DNA of 64,000 bases. Origin: Symbiodinium kawagutii. Its lineage: Eukaryota > Sar > Dinophyceae > Suessiales > Symbiodiniaceae. Each line of letters starts with the position of its first letter. Positions within the stretch are counted from its first letter, which is position 1. The notes under the pieces were generated by a model, which ran no database searches, was not told the DNA's origin, and was given only the letters and a program-made list of their open reading frames with translations. This document shows positions 46,224-55,600 of this stretch, in pieces. The position numbers and the translations under genes were made by a program. The DNA is taken from positions 437,849-501,848 of the forward strand of contig VSDK01013725.1 of NCBI GenBank assembly GCA_009767595.1, in the 5' to 3' direction.

Positions 46224-46279
46224 GGACACCTGACTTGCGTTCGCCGCCCGACGAGTGGAGCGGCGCCCATGTCTCAAGG

Positions 46280-48358
46280 TCATGAGTGAAACCTCACACG
46301 AGCAAGCTCTAATCTTCCAAAACGCCTCACATTGCCAGCGCTCAGCTGGGATTGTCGACATCTTTCAGCCCAAGGTCCTGTCGTTTCAAGTTTGATCCTG
46401 TCCAGCGTTGCGACATCTGGTTGGATAGGTAATTCTGGAATGACAGTCCAACTAGGCCCAGAATGGCAGCCTATATGTGTTCTCAGCAGTGGCAGAAAGT
46501 CTTGTTGAAACGGTAACTGACACCTGGTAGCCAGTCCCGAGCTGTGGATCACAAAGCCTTGGACATATGTAGACCGCACTAGCTTCCGTTGTTGCGGTGG
46601 GTATAGCCCTGTGTTCCTCAGTGTCGCCATTTGGGTCATCATCTGTTGTACGGTGTCAGCCATTTCCGACAGTTTGGCCTGATAGGCCTGCAAGTCGGAG
46701 TAGTCCCGAAAAATGATCAGCCTGTCCCGTCCTTCAGCATCTTTGCGTCGTAGCGCCAGCCACATCTGAGCAAACATGGTCAGCGAGATCGCCATCTCCA
46801 CCCAGGTCACTCCCAGGTCTTTGTGTGGCAAATCCTCTGTGTCCAGAGGCCATCTCAACGCAGCTAACCAATCAGCAAATATGGTTCCCCAAGTAGCGCC
46901 CCATGCGAAGTCACGTCGATGGTCCACCGTGGGTGTAGGCAAAACCCAAGGCAGCACCGGTGCATATTGACAGAGTTGAGCAGTGATGTTATTCTGTGTA
47001 TCCTGCTGTGGCTCATGTTGTTCCAGTTGAAAGATTTGTTTACGCTTCTGAGCTCTATCACACTGTAGGTCCAAGAAGTACGCAAAATATCCAGTCAACA
47101 GTTTCCTCTGGTGTCTTCTGTCCTGAGCCAATCTTGTTGCTTCCTCCACAATGTTAGGACACATGTATTGGCATGCTGTTTGCGCCGCTCGATCAGCCTG
47201 TCGATTACCGATTCGGTCATATCGCAGCGAGAGGTCAGTGGCAGCAAGTACATCCTCATGAGCCTTCACCTTTCGAAATACATCCTCATGAGCCTTCACC
47301 TTTCGAAAACGGTACCTGCCATGTCTAGTCGCCTCCCATAGTCGAATTGCCAAGTCTGGTTCCGAATGTCCTGTGAACTCTCCTGGGTCTGAATGCAGCA
47401 AGCACTTTTCAGCAAGTGTCAAGGATACCTGCGAATCAGTGACAATTTCTGCGTGGTCAAAGTGTTCACATATAAATATCAACCCAGAAATTTCAGCACG
47501 ATGAATGTTCTGTGGACCCGTCCGTCTGGCTGTCTGGATGGTGTGCAGAGTGGGGCATGGCACTTCCGACGTCCAAACTGCTGCGTGTCTACATCGTTCC
47601 TCTTCCGAAACTGCAGAGTCCAAAACCACAGCGAACGCTGCGTGTGCAAGGTCAGGAATGTCTGGATTGCTGCAGCTACCATCCGTATAAAATCTCAAAC
47701 AATGGCCTGATTCACCAAACCAATTGAGCCGGGTACGTAGGGTTTCGTCCAGCAACGGTTCAGCAATATTATCAAACAGCAATTGCAAGAGATCAATGTC
47801 ATGTGTTCTGTCAATCACTGGCAAATCATGGTAACTCAGTCCGTCATTGGCAATCTGGTCAAGTACCTGGGCATGTTTGTCACGAACATGCTGTGTGGCA
47901 GTGCATTCATGGATTCTGTGAAATCGAGTATCCTCCTGACCGCAGTACTGGCATTTATCATCCGTCTGAAGATCCCACTTAGCCTGTTGTGTCCCCGTTT
48001 GGAATGCTCCCCCCAGTTCATTGAGAATGGCCTTTTGTTGTTGGGAGTCGAACTTCTGTAACACACGTCTAGTTTCTTCAGCATGGATTGGCAACCGTCC
48101 GTGCCAAGCTTTCCGTGTCGTGTGTCGTTCCAACAAGTCCTGACTCCATGAGGTGAGCAAAAGTGTGGTCAGGAATCGTGGGCTGAGGTGTTCAATGTGC
48201 ACAAACTGGAAAGTCGCCACATGAAGTTTGCCCTGTTTATCTAATTGCCAATCAAGCCGATTAAGATAATGTCTCAGGGCTCCAGCAGGTCCTTTGCATT
48301 GTGAACTGACTCCATTGTGATGGGCCACAGCAGCAGGAAATCCTCTTTCTGCTGACAT
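46280..48358 (-). CDS. retrotransposon ORF2 C-terminal part: zinc motif and RNase H
   Basis: A 692-codon frame from an ATG at 48358, in the -1 frame relative to the upstream RT frame, with which it overlaps by 85 bases. It continues the RT C-terminus (CKGPAGALRHYLNRLDW, LINE-like). A CX2CX7HX4C zinc-binding motif of the RT-associated type lies at residues 136-152 (C136, C139, H147, C152). RNase H follows with acidic residues D226 (FYTDGSCS), E289 (HRAEISG), D308 (IVTDSQ) and D389 (NRQADRA). The loop carrying the RNase H histidine is duplicated in tandem (FRKVKAHEDV twice, residues 351-370). About 270 further residues form an unassigned C-terminal region. It most likely belongs to ORF2 and is separated by a frameshift; translation as a separate protein from its own ATG is the alternative. 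Confidence 0.9.
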   Translation of the reverse strand: MSAERGFPAAVAHHNGVSSQCKGPAGALRHYLNRLDWQLDKQGKLHVATFQFVHIEHLSPRFLTTLLLTSWSQDLLERHTTRKAWHGRLPIHAEETRRVLQKFDSQQQKAILNELGGAFQTGTQQAKWDLQTDDKCQYCGQEDTRFHRIHECTATQHVRDKHAQVLDQIANDGLSYHDLPVIDRTHDIDLLQLLFDNIAEPLLDETLRTRLNWFGESGHCLRFYTDGSCSNPDIPDLAHAAFAVVLDSAVSEEERCRHAAVWTSEVPCPTLHTIQTARRTGPQNIHRAEISGLIFICEHFDHAEIVTDSQVSLTLAEKCLLHSDPGEFTGHSEPDLAIRLWEATRHGRYRFRKVKAHEDVFRKVKAHEDVLAATDLSLRYDRIGNRQADRAAQTACQYMCPNIVEEATRLAQDRRHQRKLLTGYFAYFLDLQCDRAQKRKQIFQLEQHEPQQDTQNNITAQLCQYAPVLPWVLPTPTVDHRRDFAWGATWGTIFADWLAALRWPLDTEDLPHKDLGVTWVEMAISLTMFAQMWLALRRKDAEGRDRLIIFRDYSDLQAYQAKLSEMADTVQQMMTQMATLRNTGLYPPQQRKLVRSTYVQGFVIHSSGLATRCQLPFQQDFLPLLRTHIGCHSGPSWTVIPELPIQPDVATLDRIKLETTGPWAERCRQSQLSAGNVRRFGRLELARVRFHS
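47250..47309 (-). repeat. 30-bp tandem duplication inside RNase H
   Basis: Two adjacent 30-bp units (47250-47279 and 47280-47309) differ at one base and encode FRKVKAHEDV twice, in frame. This duplicates the KVKAH histidine loop of RNase H. Confidence 0.95.
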
Positions 48359-51300
48359 GTAGCTCTTCGCAAGAATCTTTTTGCCGCAAGAATGGCCTCC
48401 CTTATCACATGTAGCTCCGGATCTAACAAATCGGGAACACCCAATAGTGTGACATATGCATTTCTGCTATGGGAGGGTCCAAGCAGTGTGTTGCATACCG
48501 CCGTTCTGATAGCATCTGTGTGGGCTGTGCCCAGGGGCACCAGTGCAGCTCCATAAAAAGCAGCAGCATAAACTCCTGAAACAATCAGGTGTGTCTTGAC
48601 CTCCAACGTGTGTGGCATTTTCTGGAGTGTGGCCAACGAGGTCAAGGCATCTTGAATTCGTTCCTTGAGTTTGCCCAGTTTTGGAGGTCCTACATAGGTG
48701 TGGGCGGCTCCCAATTCCGTGGAACTCTGGTGGCATTGCAAGTCACTTGTGCTATCACGTTGTTGCAGGATTCGACGAAGCTGGTGCAAATGTTGGGTGG
48801 TGGTTGCCCAGCCCCAGCTTTTCTTCCAGTCCACCTGCATGCCACACATTGCCACATATTCCAAGGTCAGTCCGATGATGGCGTCATGCATGACTGGCTG
48901 CAGTACATACCATCCCCAGTTGTCTGCGTAACTTAGGAGTTTGGCCTCAGGTTCAAAGGAGTTGACATACACTACCCATCCATAGGAAATGCACAGCATG
49001 CCAACTACGGAGAGAGCATCGCCTTCCGGCAATCCACAATTGGTGGGGCTAGGGTCTGAGTCGCAGCGTGAGATGGTCCACACCCGCTGCAGAACACGAA
49101 GGGCTCTCTCCCATCTGTCCACTATGTCTTGGGCAGCTCCCAACTTGCGGAGCATGGCAAATGCTACTGGTCGTTTGATGCTATTGAAGCATTTGACAAG
49201 GTCAACACTAATGCCAGAAGCTGCTTGGTGTTTTGAGTAGAGGTCTTCCAGGGTTCTTTGAAATGCATACGAGCTATCCATGGGTCCTCTCCCTGGTAAG
49301 AATCCTGTCAGCGAAGGCGGCATTTGTTTGGAGAACACTTGAATGATGACAAAGGCAACCACCCTACTCCACAACCGATATGTTTGGGGAAGCACTGTTA
49401 TCGGTCGAATTTGCTGCGCCGTAACATGTTGGTGCAGCTTTGGAATGGGGTGGGTTTTGGCAATCATCAGTGGTTCGAAGCAGTCTGGGTCAGCACGGAT
49501 GACATCACGGAGGGACATGACCGCAATGTCCGGGATGCATTGCAGCTCTGCTGACGAAATGCTATCAAAGCCTCTAGCTGATCTCCCATTGAGGTCCTTC
49601 ACGGCCTGTTTCCACAGTGTGTCATCCCAGAAATCCAAGTCCTCTGACAGGTGTTCAGGGAGCAGGTCTAGCACCTGCTGCAAGGTGTTCTCATCGGTGG
49701 TGGTTGGGCAAGGCGTCATCCAATACTTCTGCCAGAAATGGTCAAGATCAGTTGCCATATGTTGCATGTTGGACGTGCTATAGGTCTGACAAACCGAAGC
49801 TTCCAATGGCCACTCATGGTCGGGTTGAACTGGCTGAACGATCATGGAATACTGATCTTGAAGTAAGATTTTGGCGGGTTGATCATCCACATAGACAAGC
49901 TGGTTGGATGAGAACTGCAAAGGCTTGGCTAAATAAAGCAACAAATTACCATCCGGCTGGCAGGTGAGAATGGCAAGTTCATCACATGTCCTGGTGAGAT
50001 GCTGCAAATTCCGGTCTGTGCCTTGCTTCATTCGATGAAATGCCCTAGCACTGCCTCTGTGTTTCTGGTCAATCTTTCGATCAAATGCCAGTTTGGCCAA
50101 CCAAACCTTTCGGTCCTCCTGGAGAGCCGCATCAGTATGGACCTTGCAAAGGTTGGTCAGCTGTTCAACTTGGTGCAAGGTTGGGCATTGGACGGAGAGT
50201 GGTCCAAGTTCTATCATGTCAAAGCACCAACATAGGAAATCTTTCCCAAAGGCCTGACAACGTCGTATTGCCATCCAGTCTTGATGGGCTATCTGCCGTT
50301 GTTTGTCCGTGAGGGATGGTTTCTTCAGCAAGCGCCACAAAGAATCCAGCCGACGGCACTGTCGTACCATCAACTGCGTGTTGCGTGTGTGGACTTCAAC
50401 CTTGGGATGGTAATCTGCTGGTCGTGCCTGCTTGGTGTAGGTCACCCAACTAATCCTACGGCGAGGCAGTGGTTTGCATCGACCCCTATATCTCAAAGGC
50501 AATCCATCTGGTGTCCAGTGATCCTGCTGATGTTGCTTGCGGAGAGTGTGATCCAAGGACTGTTCAAGTTGGTGGCCCCAATCCTGGAGACTTACCGGTT
50601 TCTCCTGTTCATACAATGTCTTGTAGTGAGCTTCCCATTGAGAAAGTTCAACATCAAAGTCAAGGAAGGAGCGAGGCATGAGAAATCTGGATTGGTCAAC
50701 CTCCTGAGTAGGAATGTTCAGGTCAATCATCACCACCTTGTGCGTATCAAACAATGGCTCATTGATCACTTCAATCCGTTGTATCCAGTCATGTGCTTCT
50801 GGAGAAAGGAATGCCAGGTCGATAGTGGTCGCTTCACGGCAGGTACAGGGCATATCTTCACCATACAGCTGATGATATTTTGTGTCGATTCCCAAAAACC
50901 CATGCTGTTTCAGGCGGGTTCCACAGTCCCAGTTGAAAGGGTGGCCGTTGAAGTCTCCAAGCAAGATTGCCGGGATGGGGAGCTGGGTCATCGCATCAAT
51001 TGCTACTTCCACCAACTCGCTGTTAAACTGGGAGCTACCTGATCGATTCATTGGCAAGCCATAAATCACCACCACCTGAAGTTCACGCTGACCAACCGCA
51101 ATCACACTATGGATGATTCTAGTGGTGGCCTCCCATTCCGGAGGAATGGTGGAGAGGGCACGTCTGTGTGGCATCACAGTCAAGAGGCTCGTACCTCCTG
51201 CTCTTCCACGCTTGCTAGGAATGCCATCAGTTCTGACAACATGATCTTGCACTGGAGGTGACCATGTTTGATATGGAAAGGTTGGTCTGATGGTTTTGCC

Positions 51301-51900
51301 AAAGGTTTGAATGGCTGGGACTGTGGCCGCCGTTTCAGCACATCCTACCATGTCCATGTGATACTTGCTTCGCAATTCTCGGTAAACATCAACCTTGGAG
51401 TAAATCGATGTTGGGTTGGTTACCCCAATTCGGAGTGCATTGAAGGATTCCGGTCCAGGGTTCGAGGCTTCTCCAATGCGACATGTCAGGGGTGCCCGTG
51501 TACCTATATGGCATATTGCTCCTGCGAGAGACATGGTGGCAAGGGGGTCGTCGCTCAACCCCGGTGTCAAACATTGAAACATTGGGCGAATAGCATCTTG
51601 TCTGCTTGTTCGCAAGATATGGAAAACATGACGAGCATGTGTGCGGTATGAACATGAAAGTGGCAAAGGTGCAGTGTACCCTAACACTGGCTGCACAAAA
51701 GCTGGTTGGCACGCAAAACTCGGATGCACATCATGAGGAAAGGGCAGGCCTGGCTGTCTCAATCTGCGTGCTTCCGGATGCAGTGGCAACTGGAACGGAT
51801 CACTGGAGGGCATAAAACTCTCCAATGTTGGCATGATTGGTCCTAGCAACACAATTCCCATCAACTGCAAAGCTAGGAAAAGTAACATCAAAAATGGCAT
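48274..51900 (-). CDS. retrotransposon ORF2: leader, 2A-like motif, APE endonuclease, reverse transcriptase
   Basis: 1208 codons from the first ATG (51900), 63 bases after the ORF1 stop and in the same frame as the ORF1 tail. Residues 1-30 are strongly hydrophobic (PFLMLLFLALQLMGIVLLG). GEASNPGP at 143-150 resembles a 2A peptide end. APE endonuclease at about 157-395 has N162 (VTNPTS), E189 (GCAET), D316/N318 (LLGDFNGHP) and H387 (DTHKVV). The RT has motif A D900 (ISVDLVKCFNS), the GLPEGDALS motif near 956, and motif C YADN at 991-994, with N in place of the usual second D. The frame stops at 48274, and the zinc/RNase H part continues in the -1 frame, so a one-base change or frameshifting lies within about 48290-48400. 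The protein nicks target DNA and reverse-transcribes the element RNA. Confidence 0.93.
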   Translation of the reverse strand: MPFLMLLFLALQLMGIVLLGPIMPTLESFMPSSDPFQLPLHPEARRLRQPGLPFPHDVHPSFACQPAFVQPVLGYTAPLPLSCSYRTHARHVFHILRTSRQDAIRPMFQCLTPGLSDDPLATMSLAGAICHIGTRAPLTCRIGEASNPGPESFNALRIGVTNPTSIYSKVDVYRELRSKYHMDMVGCAETAATVPAIQTFGKTIRPTFPYQTWSPPVQDHVVRTDGIPSKRGRAGGTSLLTVMPHRRALSTIPPEWEATTRIIHSVIAVGQRELQVVVIYGLPMNRSGSSQFNSELVEVAIDAMTQLPIPAILLGDFNGHPFNWDCGTRLKQHGFLGIDTKYHQLYGEDMPCTCREATTIDLAFLSPEAHDWIQRIEVINEPLFDTHKVVMIDLNIPTQEVDQSRFLMPRSFLDFDVELSQWEAHYKTLYEQEKPVSLQDWGHQLEQSLDHTLRKQHQQDHWTPDGLPLRYRGRCKPLPRRRISWVTYTKQARPADYHPKVEVHTRNTQLMVRQCRRLDSLWRLLKKPSLTDKQRQIAHQDWMAIRRCQAFGKDFLCWCFDMIELGPLSVQCPTLHQVEQLTNLCKVHTDAALQEDRKVWLAKLAFDRKIDQKHRGSARAFHRMKQGTDRNLQHLTRTCDELAILTCQPDGNLLLYLAKPLQFSSNQLVYVDDQPAKILLQDQYSMIVQPVQPDHEWPLEASVCQTYSTSNMQHMATDLDHFWQKYWMTPCPTTTDENTLQQVLDLLPEHLSEDLDFWDDTLWKQAVKDLNGRSARGFDSISSAELQCIPDIAVMSLRDVIRADPDCFEPLMIAKTHPIPKLHQHVTAQQIRPITVLPQTYRLWSRVVAFVIIQVFSKQMPPSLTGFLPGRGPMDSSYAFQRTLEDLYSKHQAASGISVDLVKCFNSIKRPVAFAMLRKLGAAQDIVDRWERALRVLQRVWTISRCDSDPSPTNCGLPEGDALSVVGMLCISYGWVVYVNSFEPEAKLLSYADNWGWYVLQPVMHDAIIGLTLEYVAMCGMQVDWKKSWGWATTTQHLHQLRRILQQRDSTSDLQCHQSSTELGAAHTYVGPPKLGKLKERIQDALTSLATLQKMPHTLEVKTHLIVSGVYAAAFYGAALVPLGTAHTDAIRTAVCNTLLGPSHSRNAYVTLLGVPDLLDPELHVIREAILAAKRFLRRATCQQKEDFLLLWPITMESVHNAKDLLEP
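51451..51474 (-). other. 2A-like NPGP motif upstream of the APE domain
   Basis: Encodes GEASNPGP just before the endonuclease. The 2A core is D-x-E-x-N-P-G-P. Here NPGP is intact and the acidic positions differ. 2A-like sequences in this position are known from other non-LTR elements, for example trypanosome L1Tc. Ribosome skipping here is inferred. Confidence 0.5.
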
Positions 51901-51963
51901 CACAAAATTGACACCTCGAAAGTGTCTGGCAACAAAATTGGGCTCGCTTGGCAGGGTCCCTAG

Positions 51964-52653
51964 TCAACCCTGCATCTCATCATCTCCATCTTCAGGCTGT
52001 CTGCGTTTGGAGGCCTTGACCAGCAACTGCTTCAACTCATCAAATTTCTCATCCATCCTGTTGGAGTGCTGCTGGATGTTTTTTGCCAGTGCAGTGTCCA
52101 GTTCCGTGCGAACCTGGGCAAGTTGCTGTTGAACATCCTGTTGATGAGTTTTCTGGCTGGTATCAAGATGAACCAGGGTCTGGTGAACATCTTGGGCACG
52201 CTGATCGCACTTCTGTGAAAGTGCTGTGAGCTCCGTCTGCAGATGATTCAGCTTTTCTTCCTGGGCCTGGAACTTGGCCTCGATGGGCCCTTGGATCTGT
52301 CGCAGCGGAGCCTGTTGACTCCCAGTGGGTGCTCCAGTAGGCCGAAATCCCGCCCATGGGTCTGTCTTTGTGGGGTCTGCACCTGATGTCCACGGATCTT
52401 TGGCAGTCGGTTTGGATGGTCGTCCCAAAAGCACCTTTTCATTGGGCATGGTCCGGGGCGGCAGTTTGCGAATCAGCACAGGAGCTGCATTGTAAAGATG
52501 AATGCCAAGTGGCACTTCAACTTGTGCCTTCAGAAGCCACGTGTTTGGCCCCAAAGCTTTCAACGGTGTGGCATCCCATGGAATGGCATCAAGCCATTGC
52601 TGCAATGTAGAGGTGGTGCACCCAAAAGGGAGGCCCTCCACTTTGTACACCAT
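51964..52653 (-). CDS. retrotransposon ORF1 C-terminal tail, coiled coil
   Basis: A 229-codon frame from an ATG at 52653, in the -1 frame relative to the methyltransferase ORF and overlapping it by 94 bases. It starts with a compact segment (MVYKVEGLPFGCTTS, then LQQWLDAIPWDATPLKALGP, then NTWLLKAQVEVP). A Pro/Gly-rich linker follows, then an approximately 100-residue coiled coil (KFQAQEEKLNHLQTELTALS to KNIQQHSNRMDEKFDELKQL) and a charged tail (KASKRRQPEDGDDE). Protein-like sequence upstream in this frame (SWKQIHPNVPAPK) shows that it was once continuous with the methyltransferase ORF. The role is likely gag/ORF1-like RNA binding or multimerisation. Confidence 0.85.
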   Translation of the reverse strand: MVYKVEGLPFGCTTSTLQQWLDAIPWDATPLKALGPNTWLLKAQVEVPLGIHLYNAAPVLIRKLPPRTMPNEKVLLGRPSKPTAKDPWTSGADPTKTDPWAGFRPTGAPTGSQQAPLRQIQGPIEAKFQAQEEKLNHLQTELTALSQKCDQRAQDVHQTLVHLDTSQKTHQQDVQQQLAQVRTELDTALAKNIQQHSNRMDEKFDELKQLLVKASKRRQPEDGDDEMQG

Positions 52654-55600
52654 GCCTCCAGTAGCCGCCTTGGGAGCAGGGACATTGGGGTGTATCTGCT
52701 TCCATGATCAGCTGCGATTCGGATGCCAAAGTTCGAATCAGATTTCCCTCGAACCAAACCTGAGCAATCGGCAAGCTGAGCGGAGACACAAGTCGCATGT
52801 GTCAGGTCCCCAGTGAGCCAAATGACTCTGTAGGTGTCCATCAGCCTGCCATCCTGGGTTTTGGGAACCACGAAGATTCGATTGAAGCCCGAACACTGCA
52901 GTAATTTGGGCAACTTGGCCCCATCCACAGTTCCATGCATCTGTATCGTTGTGGCTTGGACCGGGGATGCCGGTACGTTGTTTGCACGAAGGGACTTGCC
53001 CCAAAGGGCTTGGGCAGCACCCTCCAAGTCATCCATCTGGAGACGGTCCTTGATGAACACTGCAGGTTGATCCAGTGCTTTTTGCCAATCTGCCTCAGTC
53101 CAGTCTTCCTTGTAGAGGGTGAAGGAAACCAATTGTCCAGTCGATGGCAAGTGGGTCTGCGATCCCTGTTTGTGTTTTATTTGCTTCGCGCCCATCTGAA
53201 TCATCGTCCCTTGAAGCAGGACCATTTCCTTGGCATCATTCAAACATGGGAAAGTCAAAGCTGTGGATTCCAGGGAACTGGGCACCTGGATTCTTCCTGG
53301 TACCAGAATGGCAAGTTCGTCTGGCGAAATGGTGTGCTCTGCTTGCAACCATTGTTGGGCTTGAGGCTGATGCATGAGGCATACCCCCGTGGTCTGCGGC
53401 CGCATTTCCCCAATCTGAGAGGCATCTGAATCGTCACTGTTGCTGAAGAAACCAGGCAAAATGGTGTATGCAGTAACATCAATGTGCATGGCATCCAACT
53501 TTGGTTTCTTACCTTTGGACCAAGGCAAGCCTGTCTGCTTTGTTTTCGTGGTTGGCATGGAAATGGTTGGCATGTCAATGGATGCTTCTGCACACAGATC
53601 TTCGATGGCTTTGGTGCGCTGTGAACCAATGGGCATACTTGTCACTGCTTGCAATCTTTGCAGATTGAACTTCGCAACCAGCTTGTCCACAGTCTTTGTG
53701 ACCCAGGCTAATTGGTAGCCTCGATCTAGCAGGGTGCTAGCCAAGGCTGTCTGTTGGACGATTCTCAGATTGGTCTTTCCCCCTCCACCTTGCAGTTCTG
53801 CTGAAAGCTCGAGGACGACTGCTTGTCGCAGGACTGACCATTCACAGTTTCGAAGGATGGCATCTCTCGATACTGATTGGTTTGCAATGTGGACTCTCAG
53901 TCTGCGTGCTTGCAGTACTGCCGATGAGCAGTGTTGGATCAAGAATGAAATGGAACCTATCTGGTTATCCGCATGCAAAGTGCCCTTCCACAACAGTCGA
54001 CTTTCGAAGTAAACTTGTACTGGTCTGGTGGTTTCTGGGAGGTCGGCCTGGGAAGTGCATGACTGCTCCAATGCGTTCAGGGTCATCTTTGCAAACTGCA
54101 CAGCAAGGATGCGACGAAACTGCTTGACTGGCATGACACCTTTGGTGCGGAACGGCACAAATTGGAGTTCACCTGGGTTGCCCGTGTACTCACACTTGTG
54201 TCCTAAGTACTGTTGTGTGTGGGTGGGCAGTGCTTCGAAAAGTGCATTGGTCACCGTCGTTTGGGCAGTGGCATCATTGGAAGTGACCTGCACCAACAGT
54301 CGATCATTGGTTGGGTCCCAAAACCAAACATAGTCAACCAAGGCAAATGCACAGGTGAGTACAATGACGTCCTGGGTGAGTGTGGCAGTTGCAATCGGAG
54401 CATCCATAAGGCATTCAATTTCATGGGGTTTCACATACATGCCCACTGCAGTAAATGGATCATAGATTTGGCTGGGAAGTCCAAGATCATGGGCCTGCTC
54501 CAGCAAGTATCTGTCAGGATCGCATCTGATCATGGTGAGATCTCCTTCAGCAAACACTGGCAAAACACATGTCGGTGGCTGCGTGGTCACATGAGGTGTG
54601 TCGGCACGATGCAATCGGACATCAAACGTGGGCTGAAACAGGTAATCCCAGATCCATTCAATGTCACCAACTCGGAGGTGGGGAGCAAACCAAAAGGTCT
54701 GGTGGTGGTCATCAAACTGAACATGAGCTGTGAGAAATCCCACCGCGTCACCCCCTTCTTCCACTTCCTCATCTGAGGAGGCTGGCACGTCAGTGACTTG
54801 TGTGGCCATCGGGTGTGAAATGGATGGCATTGGGGCTGAATCACAAAGGCCATGCAGTGGTGACCAAAATTCCGTGGATGCAAACACTCTGTGTCCCCAC
54901 AATTCAGCAACCTTTTCCAGGAATTCTTCGGAAATTTGGGCATCTGCTCGAGCAATCATGTACCCACCAGGAATCATGTGCATTTGGGCATCAGGTGTCT
55001 TGAGTTTGGCATCATGGTAGTAGCTGAAGATTTCCCTCAGTTCCAAGTCAATTCCCAAAAACCTACATGCGTTGGCAACCATGAGCAGTCCGTGTGGAAT
55101 TGCGATCTGGTTCCCTGCAATCAACCAGGCATCTTTGAGGTCAAGAGGCAGACAGCAGCTTTCCCAGACTCCATGCATGACTGCCACTTCTGCAGGGGAG
55201 AAGAATCTGCATCCTACTGCCGGGCCAGAATCACGCAAAAAGAAGCCGAAGTATCCATACTCCTCAAGGTAGGCCGATGAGAATTCATGTTGTGACCCAT
55301 ACCTTGCCATAAAGGTGGGCAGCTGATCACAATGGTCGTAGATTCGAAGTGCAATCACATCGGCAGCATGTGTGGACATGTTGGGAGAGGGATTCTTGAC
55401 ATACCTGAAATTGCCTGCTACCTCACTCACCGCATCTGTGATGTAGAGTTGATCCAAATGTTCTCTGGGGAGTACCAGTTTGCATGAGCCCCAGGTCGTG
55501 GTGGTTGGCCACATCTGGAAGGGGCAGATTTTGACTGCAGCATGTGTACGCGTTGCGATGCCCAACCATCTGGATCTACTTGGCTGTGCCTGCTGTGCAA

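Noticed and set aside
46224-46279. Poly(A) or SINE-like tail for the retrotransposon
   Set aside because: The 3' trailer ends AGGTGTCC right at the target-site duplication; no A-run or simple repeat tail is present.
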